Notes under the pieces: model-generated
What the model saw: only the letters and a program-made list of their open reading frames with translations
Database searches by the model: none
What the model was told of the DNA's origin: nothing
Part shown: positions 36,063-42,545 of the stretch, piece after piece
Layout: each line of letters begins with the position of its first letter
Numbering within the stretch: position 1 is the stretch's first letter
Translations under genes and position numbers: made by a program
Assembly: GCF_026339955.1 (NCBI RefSeq)
Contig: NZ_JAPEPW010000002.1
Location: forward strand, 1,984,001 to 2,048,000
DNA from: Streptomyces sp. NBC_01549
Lineage (GTDB): Bacteria > Actinomycetota > Actinomycetes > Streptomycetales > Streptomycetaceae
Reading direction: 5' to 3'
Length of the DNA: 64,000 nt

Positions 36063-38095
36063 TGGGTGGACTCCACGATCGGTGGGGCGGATCCCGTCGG
36101 CGCTGTGACGGGCTCTTCTAGGGCGGTGAGGTGCAGGGTGGGGACGCCGGGCGGATGCAGACCGAAGACCTGGGCGTACAGGGAGAGTTCGGCCTCCAGG
36201 GCCCGCACCATGGTGTCGGCCCGCCGGAATCCGTGCCCTTCTCCCTCGAAGGTGAGGTAGGCGTGCGGTACGCGTCGCCCGGTCGACCGGGCCAGCCTGG
36301 CGAGGAACCGTTCGCACTGTGCGGGCGGACAGATGACGTCGTCCAGGCCCTGCAGGAGCAGGAAGGGCGCGGTGATGCGGTCGGCGCGCTCGCTGGGCGA
36401 GCGTTCCACGTACCGGCCCGGCACCTCGGCGAGCGGGCCGATCAGCGTCTCCAGGTACCGCGACTCGAAGTCGTGGGTCTCCCCCGAGCCCCATTCGCTG
36501 AGGTCGAGGACCGGATAGAGGATCGTGCCGCAGGCGTAGACGTCGGTGCTGGTCAGGGAGGCGGCGGTGGTCCAGCCGCCCGCGCTGCCGCCGCGGATGG
36601 CGAGCCGCTGCCGGTCGGCGGTGCCCTCCTCGGCGAGCGCGAGCGCGACGGCCGCGCAGTCCTCGACGTCGACGATGCCCCACTGTTCGCGCAGCCGGTT
36701 GCGGTACTCCCGCCCGTGTCCCGCCGATCCCCCGTAGTTGACCTCGGCGACGCCGATGCCGCGCGAGGTGAAGTAGGCGATCTCCAGGTCGAGGACGAGG
36801 GGCGCCCGGCCCGTGGGTCCGCCGTGCGCCCACACGACGTAGGGCGGCAGTTCGTCGCCGGGTGCCACGTGGTCGGGGTGGTGCGGCGGGTAGATGTGGG
36901 CGTGGACCTCGCGCCCGGCGGGGCCGGTGAAGGTGCGGATCTGCGGCTCCGGGTAGTGCGCGGGGTCCACCGGGTCGGCGTGGCCGGCTCCGATCACCCG
37001 GGCGCGGCCGGTGCGGGCGTCCAGCTCGACGACCTCGTGGGCGCTGCGGGGGCTGGCGGCGACGCCCACGATCCGGCTGCCGTGGGCGTCGAGCGTCGGG
37101 GTGAACTCGGTCCAGGGGCCTGCCGCGTCGACGACCTCGCCGGTCTCCGGGTCCACTATCCCGAGGGCGGTGGCGCCGCGGCCGTGCACGACGGCGACGA
37201 GTCCGCTCTCCAGCGGCGCGAACCAGCGGTACCCGATCTTCCACAGCGGCCCGCCGAACTCCTCCTCCCGGGGGCAGACGGGCGTGTCCTCCCCGAGCCG
37301 GTAGAGGTTCCACCAGCCGGTGCGGTCACTGGCGTACAGGAGGGTGCCGTCGGAGGTCCAGTCCGCCTGGGCGATCGACTCCTCAGGTCCGCCCGCGACG
37401 GACCGCGCGCCGCGCAGGATGCCGTGCTCGGTGACGTCGGCGAGGATCAGTTCGGTGCCGTCCCAGGGCATGCGCGGGTGGTCCCAGGCGAGCCAGGCCG
37501 CCTGCGCGCCGTCGGGCGAGAGCCGGGGGCCGGTGACGAACCGGTGCCTGCCGTCGGTGAGTTCGCGCACCGCGTCGCGGTCCTGCGCCGCCGACCCGTC
37601 GAGCGGCACCGCGGCCACGACCCGTCGTACGTCGGTGGGTCCGTCCCCGGTGAACTCCTCCAGCACGCACCACACTTCGCCCCGTTCGGAGCGCAACCGC
37701 GGGTCCACCCAGCGCAGTCCGCCGCCCACCGGGGACACGGGGGTCAGCGGGCGCGGCCGCGCGTCCGGGGCGTCGGGCTCGTACGCGTAGAGTCGCTGGT
37801 CGGCGAAGTTCACGAACACGACGAACGGCCCCTCGGGGCGCATCTCGCCGGCCCAGGGCTGTCCGCCGTACTCGATCACCCGGCTGCGCACGTTCCAGGG
37901 GGCCGGCAGCACCGGCTCCTCCGTGCCGTCGGCGCGTCGGCGTACGAGCGTGCGCCGTCCGCCCTCCGCGGGCCGGGGTTCGGTCCACCACGCCTCGTCG
38001 CCGACGAAGCCGACGAACTCGGGGTGCCCGTCGTGCGCGGCGGCGAGCGCCGCGTTGATGGGCGAGGGCCACGATCCGTACGGCAGCTTCTGCAT
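36059..38095 (-). CDS. S9-family prolyl-oligopeptidase-like peptidase
   Basis: The 678-aa protein has an N-terminal beta-propeller (FGGPLWKIGYRWFAPLESGLVAVVHG) and a C-terminal alpha/beta hydrolase domain. The latter shows Ser in AIRGGSAGGWTTA, Asp in LLLQGLDDVICPP and His in FEGEGHGFRR. The family splits dipeptides or acyl-peptides from short oligopeptides. The ATG at 38095 has AGAGAGGACAG upstream and is 11 bp from the M20 gene's stop. It overlaps the LD-carboxypeptidase start. Confidence 0.92.
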   Translation of the reverse strand: MQKLPYGSWPSPINAALAAAHDGHPEFVGFVGDEAWWTEPRPAEGGRRTLVRRRADGTEEPVLPAPWNVRSRVIEYGGQPWAGEMRPEGPFVVFVNFADQRLYAYEPDAPDARPRPLTPVSPVGGGLRWVDPRLRSERGEVWCVLEEFTGDGPTDVRRVVAAVPLDGSAAQDRDAVRELTDGRHRFVTGPRLSPDGAQAAWLAWDHPRMPWDGTELILADVTEHGILRGARSVAGGPEESIAQADWTSDGTLLYASDRTGWWNLYRLGEDTPVCPREEEFGGPLWKIGYRWFAPLESGLVAVVHGRGATALGIVDPETGEVVDAAGPWTEFTPTLDAHGSRIVGVAASPRSAHEVVELDARTGRARVIGAGHADPVDPAHYPEPQIRTFTGPAGREVHAHIYPPHHPDHVAPGDELPPYVVWAHGGPTGRAPLVLDLEIAYFTSRGIGVAEVNYGGSAGHGREYRNRLREQWGIVDVEDCAAVALALAEEGTADRQRLAIRGGSAGGWTTAASLTSTDVYACGTILYPVLDLSEWGSGETHDFESRYLETLIGPLAEVPGRYVERSPSERADRITAPFLLLQGLDDVICPPAQCERFLARLARSTGRRVPHAYLTFEGEGHGFRRADTMVRALEAELSLYAQVFGLHPPGVPTLHLTALEEPVTAPTGSAPPIVESTQ

Positions 38096-38105
38096 CCTGT
38101 CCTCT

Positions 38106-39470
38106 CTAGGTCGTGCGCAGGAAGCGGTCGAGGACGCGGACGCCGAAGTGCAGCGCCTCGACGGGAACGCGTTCGTCGACACCGTGGAAGAGGGCCTGGT
38201 AGTCGAAGCCCTCGGGGAGCTTGAGCGGGGCGAAGCCGTAACCGGTGATGCCGAGGCGTGAGAACTGCTTGGCGTCCGTGCCGCCCGACATGCAGTACGG
38301 CACCACATGCCCCTCCGGCGCGAACTCCTCGACGGCGGCGCGCATCCTGGCGTACGTCGGCGAGTCCAACGGCGACTGGAGGGCGACCTCGTGGTGGTGG
38401 AACTCCCACTCCACGTCCGGTCCGGTGAGCCGGTCGAGGGTGGTGCGGAACTCCTCCTCGCCGCCCGGCAGATAGCGGCCGTCCACATGGGCGACGGCCT
38501 CTCCCGGAATCACGTTGACCTTGTAACCGGCGCTGAGCATGGTCGGGTTGGCGCTGTTGCGGACCGTCGCCTCGACGAGCTTCGCGGCGGGCCCGAGCTT
38601 GTCGAGGAGCCCGTCGACGTCGTCCAGGTCCGCGTCGACGCCGTACAGCGTGGCGAGTTCGGTGAGGGCGGCGCTGACCGTCGGAGTGAGTCTGAGGGGC
38701 CATTCGTACGCGCCGATCCGGGCGATCGCCTCGGCCAGCCGGGTCACCGCGTTCGCCCGGTTCACCTTGGAGCCGTGGCCCGCCCGCCCGCGCGCGGTGA
38801 GCTTGAGCCAGCCGGTGCCGCGCTCCCCCGCCGCGATCGGGTACAGCTCCCGGCCCGCGCCGTCGTGGAAGGTGAACGCCCCGGACTCGCTGATGCCCTC
38901 GGTGCAGCCCTCGAACAGTCCCGGATGGTGGTCGGCGAGGAACCCGGAGCCGTCCTCCGCGCTCGCCTCCTCGTCGGCCGTGAACGCGATCACCAGGTCG
39001 CGCCGGGGCCTGACGCCGAGGCGCGCCCACAGGCGTACGACCGCAAGGATCATCGCGTCCATGTTCTTCATGTCTACCGCACCGCGCCCCCACACAACCC
39101 CGTCGCGGACCTCCCCGGAGAACGGGTGCACGCTCCAGTCGTCGGCCTGCGCGGGCACCACGTCGAGGTGACCGTGGACGAGCAGCGCGTCGGCGGACGG
39201 GTCGGTGCCTTCGAGCCGGGCGACGACGTTCGTACGGCCCTTGGTGCGCTCCAGCAGCGTGGGTTCGAGGCCCGCTTCCGCGAGCCGCGCGGCGGCGTAC
39301 TCGGCGGCGGGGCGCTCCTGGCAGTCGCCGCCGCCCCTATTGGTGGTGTCGATACGGATGAGGTCGGAGGTGAACCGTACGACCTCGTGCAACGCCCGCT
39401 CGTCCACGACCCGTTCTTCCATGGCCCGTTCTTCCACAGCCCGCTCGCTCGTGACCCTCTGGTCAGCCAT
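38106..39470 (-). CDS. M20/M25/M40-family metallopeptidase
   Basis: The 454-aa di-zinc enzyme has DALLVHGHLDVVPAQADDW (first metal His/Asp), GRGAVDMKNMDAMILA (bridging Asp) and IAFTADEEASAEDGSGFLA (catalytic Glu pair). GRAGHGSKVNRANAV forms the dimer-domain part, and a final His block is in the C-terminal region. It trims dipeptides or N-acyl amino acids. The ATG at 39470 lies inside the end of the D-aminopeptidase gene (8-bp overlap). The first about 20 residues are Glu/Arg-rich. Confidence 0.92.
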   Translation of the reverse strand: MADQRVTSERAVEERAMEERVVDERALHEVVRFTSDLIRIDTTNRGGGDCQERPAAEYAAARLAEAGLEPTLLERTKGRTNVVARLEGTDPSADALLVHGHLDVVPAQADDWSVHPFSGEVRDGVVWGRGAVDMKNMDAMILAVVRLWARLGVRPRRDLVIAFTADEEASAEDGSGFLADHHPGLFEGCTEGISESGAFTFHDGAGRELYPIAAGERGTGWLKLTARGRAGHGSKVNRANAVTRLAEAIARIGAYEWPLRLTPTVSAALTELATLYGVDADLDDVDGLLDKLGPAAKLVEATVRNSANPTMLSAGYKVNVIPGEAVAHVDGRYLPGGEEEFRTTLDRLTGPDVEWEFHHHEVALQSPLDSPTYARMRAAVEEFAPEGHVVPYCMSGGTDAKQFSRLGITGYGFAPLKLPEGFDYQALFHGVDERVPVEALHFGVRVLDRFLRTT

Positions 39471-40296
39471 ACTGCTCCTCCACCGCGGCCGAGACGATCG
39501 TGGTGACCGCCTTGAAGGTGCGAATCCCCTCGTACATGGTGTCGTTGGTGTACGCCACCTTCCGCTCTCCGATGCGCCGCACGCCCGGCACGACGGTGGC
39601 CGCCATCGACAGGTGCTCGGCGTCGAATTCGAGCGCCACGGTGAACGGGCCTCCCACGAGCGGTTCCTGACGTACCGCCAGGGCGGCCGCCTCCTTGGCC
39701 GCGGCCCGGATGTCGGCGGCGGTCCTCGCGGGCGTACGGCAGACCGCCGCGTACCGCGACACATGGTCCTTGACGGCGACCTTGAGTGCCTCGGGTGCGT
39801 AGCCGAGCGCGTCCTCGCAGGTCAGGTCGTCGCCGGTGACAAGCACGACGGGTACCCCGAACTCGGCGACGACATGCGAGTTGAGCAGTCCCTCGCTGGC
39901 GCGTACGTCGTTCACCCACACGCCGGTGATGGAGTTGGCGAGGTAGGTGTGTGCGAGGACGCCCTCCGTGCCGGCGCCCGTGTGGTAGCCGACGAAGGCG
40001 ATCCCGTCGATGTCGCCGTGCTGCACGCCCTCCACCATGGACAGCGTCTTGTGCCGTCCGATGAGCAGCTCGGCCCGCTCGTCGAGCCGCTCCAGCAGCA
40101 GGTTCCGCATGGACCAGTGGGCCTCGTTGATCAGCACCTGGTCGGCCCCGCCGTCGAAGAAGCCGAGGACGGCGGCGTTGACGTCCGAGGTGAACATCGA
40201 CCGGCAGCGTTCCCACTGCGGTGTCCCCGGCAACACGTCGGCGGGCCAGGTCACCCCGGTGGCGCCCTCCATGTCGGCGCTGATGAGGATCTTCAC
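39463..40296 (-). CDS. M55-family D-aminopeptidase (DppA-like)
   Basis: The 277-aa protein begins KILISADMEGATGVTW, the metal-binding Asp/Glu start of the DppA family. NEAHWSMRNLLLERLD and IDGIAFVGYHTGAGTEGVLAHT, with conserved His residues, follow. DppA forms a self-compartmentalised decamer and removes N-terminal D-amino acids. It is the first gene of a peptidase operon; the start GTG at 40296 follows GGAAGGG. Together with the LD-carboxypeptidase, this points to recycling of D-residue-containing wall peptides. Confidence 0.92.
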   Translation of the reverse strand: MKILISADMEGATGVTWPADVLPGTPQWERCRSMFTSDVNAAVLGFFDGGADQVLINEAHWSMRNLLLERLDERAELLIGRHKTLSMVEGVQHGDIDGIAFVGYHTGAGTEGVLAHTYLANSITGVWVNDVRASEGLLNSHVVAEFGVPVVLVTGDDLTCEDALGYAPEALKVAVKDHVSRYAAVCRTPARTAADIRAAAKEAAALAVRQEPLVGGPFTVALEFDAEHLSMAATVVPGVRRIGERKVAYTNDTMYEGIRTFKAVTTIVSAAVEEQYG

Positions 40297-40549
40297 GACA
40301 CACCCTTCCGGCACAGGTCAGCGGCTGTCTCCATGTCGTGTCACGTTACGTGGCGACGCACGGCCGGGCCAGGAGGCCGTCCACGGACGTCACCAGCCCG
40401 ACCCGCCCCGACCGGCGCCGACGGGCCTCGTCAGGGTTCCAGGCCGTCGAAGAAGGCGGTGGTCTTGGCGCGGCCGCGAGCGGTGATCCGCGGGGTGGCG
40501 TTCTCGTTCCAGAACCTCATGCGACTCAGAGAACCAAGGCCTGTCCGGA

Positions 40550-40810
40550 TCAGTCCTCGAAAACGGTCAGTACGACACCGTCGAGTTCGATGCGGCGCGG
40601 GGTACCGCCCTCGCCCCGGACGAGGGCGTCGAGGCAGCGCCGGAAGAGTTTCAGCTCCTCCTCGTCGAGGACGGCCGCCGCGAGGTCGAGAAGTTCGCCG
40701 AGTGCACTCTCGGTCAGTATGTCGGGCAGCTCACCGGAGAGGAGGACGACGGACTCGCCCGTACTGCCCCGGACCACGGCGGTGGTGGGTCCTCCGTGCA
40801 CGAACAGCAC
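40550..40810 (-). CDS. Uncharacterised small acidic protein
   Basis: The 86-aa product (start 40810) has no family I recognise: a short beta start (FVHGGPTTAVVRG, STGESVVLLSG), then an acidic helix (ALGELLDLAAAVLDEEELKLFRRCLDAL). It ends with a beta strand (RIELDGVVLTVFED). The base composition looks coding. It has no partner gene nearby and is separated from the peptidase operon by about 250 bp. Confidence 0.5.
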   Translation of the reverse strand: MLFVHGGPTTAVVRGSTGESVVLLSGELPDILTESALGELLDLAAAVLDEEELKLFRRCLDALVRGEGGTPRRIELDGVVLTVFED

Positions 40811-41295
40811 ATGTCCCCCTGGGTGACACAGGGGTCGTGCGGCTCACGTGCCCCGAGCAGAACGAGAGACTATCTGCGGATCTTGGGGGTTTCGGCCGTT
40901 CTGGATTCTTTTACCGGGAACCCCGGAAAGCGGAACCGGAGCACTCGGACGGGCGTCTTCGCCGTACGGCCGTTGACCGGGGCCAAAGCCCATAGGGCGC
41001 CTTCGGCGAAGCGACCGTACGGACCGAACCGAGGTCAGCGTCCCCTTGACGAGGCCATCCGACATCCGACGCACACCCACGGAACACCACCGCCACCCAA
41101 GTCCACCCAGCCCTACGGCACCACACCGTCCCCCATCACCCGAATGCGAGCCACCGCCGTAGACGCGGACACACGCCACGCATCGCACCGGCCGGGCGGC
41201 GCCGGTGCCCACCGGCTCCGGGCAACCCCTGCGCTCCTCACCGACGGACCGACGGCCACTGTCCACCGCCACCCGGTATCACTCCCCGGCAGGTC
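40811..41295. other. 485-bp gene-free, structure-rich stretch
   Basis: No credible gene is seen here. Less GC-rich DNA at 40870-40925 precedes a structured stretch. An identical palindrome CCGTACGG occurs at 40962-40969 and 41015-41022. The sequences around it (CTTCGCC near 40957 and GGCGAAG at 41005-41011) can pair into a long stem. It could be an RNA leader or a small RNA; there is no direct evidence. Confidence 0.35.
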
Positions 41296-41691
41296 CTAGC
41301 CGCGTCGCGCGTCGCGGCCCAGCAGGGATTCGACCAGGGCGGCGACATGGCGGCGGTCGTCGGCCGAGAGTTGCTGGACGCTGGCGATGAGCAGGTCGAC
41401 CTCGGGGTCGGCGGGTGTGCCGGGCCTGCCTTCGGCGGGCGGGGCGTCGGCCGCGTAGACATGGATCCCGCACGCCTCCGCGGCGGCCCTCCGCACGGTG
41501 TCCAACGACAGTCCAAGCCCCTTGGACAGTCCTTCGAGCGTGCTGGGCTGGGGCATGCGCACCACCCGCTCGGCCGTGGCCAGGTGGTGGACCGTGGAGC
41601 GCGGAATGCCGCCCCGACGTGCCACCTCGCCGTAGGACCAGCCTTCGCGGTCGAGGCGATCTCTGATGATCTGCTGCAGTGCGTTGGCCAC
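41296..41691 (-). CDS. XRE-type regulator, divergent to the peptide operon
   Basis: The 131-aa protein has an N-terminal helix-turn-helix of the Cro/C1 type (LDREGWSYGEVARRGGIPRSTVHHLATAERVV) followed by a helical, acidic C-terminal half with no known domain. The start is a GTG at 41691. It faces the precursor-peptide gene 41922 across 230 bp holding an array of TTGGACA/TGTCCAA palindromes. It is therefore the obvious candidate to bind them and control the peptide operon. Confidence 0.82.
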   Translation of the reverse strand: MANALQQIIRDRLDREGWSYGEVARRGGIPRSTVHHLATAERVVRMPQPSTLEGLSKGLGLSLDTVRRAAAEACGIHVYAADAPPAEGRPGTPADPEVDLLIASVQQLSADDRRHVAALVESLLGRDARRG

Positions 41692-41818
41692 CGATGGTCA
41701 CTTCCTGCTCGCCGCCGGGCGGAACTCTTCCAAGCGGGATCGATTCTACGGGGGGCTTCGCTCCGGCCCCAGAAGTCTTTCCCCGAACCGCTTGCGCGGC
41801 GAGCTTCGAGGCGACTAC

Positions 41819-41837
41819 TGTCCAATCTCGTTGGACA
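41819..41837. promoter_or_regulatory. Operator O1, perfect 7-bp inverted repeat
   Basis: TGTCCAA-TCTCG-TTGGACA is a perfect 7-bp inverted repeat with a 5-bp spacer. It is about 85 bp upstream of the first peptide gene and 130 bp from the regulator start. TTGGACA also resembles a -35 box. Confidence 0.7.
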
Positions 41838-41840
41838 GCA

Positions 41841-41859
41841 CGTCCGACCAGATTGGACA
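41841..41859. promoter_or_regulatory. Operator O2, related inverted repeat 22 bp from O1
   Basis: CGTCCGA-CCAGA-TTGGACA repeats the O1 design with two changes in the left half. Its centre is 22 bp from that of O1, which is two helical turns, so two regulator dimers would sit on the same DNA face. Confidence 0.6.
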
Positions 41860-41881
41860 GAGCTTGGGGGGAACCAGCCTC

Positions 41882-41893
41882 TGTCCGATCGGA
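41882..41893. promoter_or_regulatory. Third palindrome O3 (TCCGATCGGA)
   Basis: TGTCCGATCGGA contains the 10-bp palindrome TCCGATCGGA and repeats the TGTCCGA half-site of O1/O2. It ends 28 bp before the first peptide gene, close to the likely transcription start. Confidence 0.45.
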
Positions 41894-41921
41894 AATGCCC
41901 ATCCCTGAGGGGGAATTGATC

Positions 41922-42137
41922 ATGATGGACAACCGTGAGCTCGACACCGAGACCGCCGAGCTGCTGCCGGGTCGCGAGGCCCTCGGTCGGCTGAAGTTCA
42001 GCTTCGGCAAGACCGTCAACGTGACCAAGCACGTCGCCAACATCGACGCCTCCAACCAGTCGGCCGCCCTGAACGACCACTCCAGCTGGTCGGACGCGTC
42101 CTCGGGCGCCTCACAGGCCATCAACGTCCACCAGTAA
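41922..42137 (+). CDS. Precursor-like peptide 1 (71 aa)
   Basis: This 71-aa peptide is encoded by a gene starting at ATG 41922 after a GAGGGGG ribosome site (a second ATG follows at once). It is nearly identical in parts to the next gene's product: the shared stretches are AELLPGREALGRLKFSFG, NVTKHVANI, SAALNDHSSWS and QAINV. The N-terminal part is acidic with a hydrophobic helix-like LPGREALGRLKFSF, like a leader recognised by maturation enzymes. The C-terminal half is rich in Asn, Ser, Ala and Gln, has one Trp and no Cys. There is no signal peptide. Two copies plus a dedicated M50 protease downstream suggest a processed peptide; the product is unknown. Confidence 0.8.
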   Translation: MMDNRELDTETAELLPGREALGRLKFSFGKTVNVTKHVANIDASNQSAALNDHSSWSDASSGASQAINVHQ

Positions 42138-42144
42138 CCGGCAC

Positions 42145-42190
42145 CGGAGGCTCGCCCGCCTCCGCGTCACCGGATGCTCGCCCGCATCCG
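42145..42190 (+). other. Two covarying hairpins between the peptide genes
   Basis: CGGAGGC-TCGCCC-GCCTCCG (42145-42164) and CGGATGC-TCGCCC-GCATCCG (42171-42190) are 7-bp stems with the same loop TCGCCC. The one difference is a compensated change (G-C to T-A) in the stem, which favours a selected RNA structure. They could stabilise the upstream mRNA or tune expression of the two peptide genes. Confidence 0.65.
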
Positions 42191-42245
42191 CCTCTGTGCC
42201 ATCACCACACCCGCATCAACGAACCACGTCCCGAAAGGACATCCC

Positions 42246-42464
42246 ATGAGCATGGACATGAACGAGCTGCAGTCCGAGTCCGCCGAGCTGCTCCCCGGCC
42301 GCGAGGCCCTGGGCCGCCTGAAGTTCAGCTTCGGCCGTACGACCAACGTGACCAAGCACGTCGCCAACATCAGCGCCCACAACGAGTCGGCCGCCCTGAA
42401 CGACCACTCCAGCTGGTCGGTGGCCGAGTCCAGCGCCAACCAGGCGATCAACGTCACGCAGTAA
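42246..42464 (+). CDS. Precursor-like peptide 2 (72 aa)
   Basis: This 72-aa peptide starts at ATG 42246 after GAAAGGA. It is a paralogue of peptide 1 with the same leader-like ELLPGREALGRLKFSF and shared C-terminal blocks (NVTKHVANI, SAALNDHSSWS, QAINV). Differences fall mainly in the first 12 residues and in the core (D/H, Q/E and V/A changes). No Cys is present. Its gene lies 108 bp after the first, with two hairpins between, and a terminator follows, so the pair can be made in excess over the protease gene downstream. Confidence 0.8.
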   Translation: MSMDMNELQSESAELLPGREALGRLKFSFGRTTNVTKHVANISAHNESAALNDHSSWSVAESSANQAINVTQ

Positions 42465-42489
42465 CACCCGCCGCGCACAACGGCAGTTC

Positions 42490-42523
42490 GGCGGACCGCG
42501 CCCGGGGGCGGGCGCGGTCCGCC
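42490..42523 (+). terminator. 15-bp stem-loop after the peptide genes
   Basis: The stem 42490-42504 pairs with 42509-42523 perfectly around a GGGG loop. It lies 25 bp after the stop of peptide 2 and before the protease gene. It could act as a partial terminator that lowers read-through into the protease. Confidence 0.75.
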
Positions 42524-42545
42524 CTTGGGGGGGGAAGGACCAGAA

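Noticed and set aside
41922..42464. Lanthipeptide, lasso or thiopeptide precursors
   Set aside because: The peptides have no Cys, and no LanB/LanM, lasso cyclase or YcaO gene lies nearby. The class remains open, not one of these.
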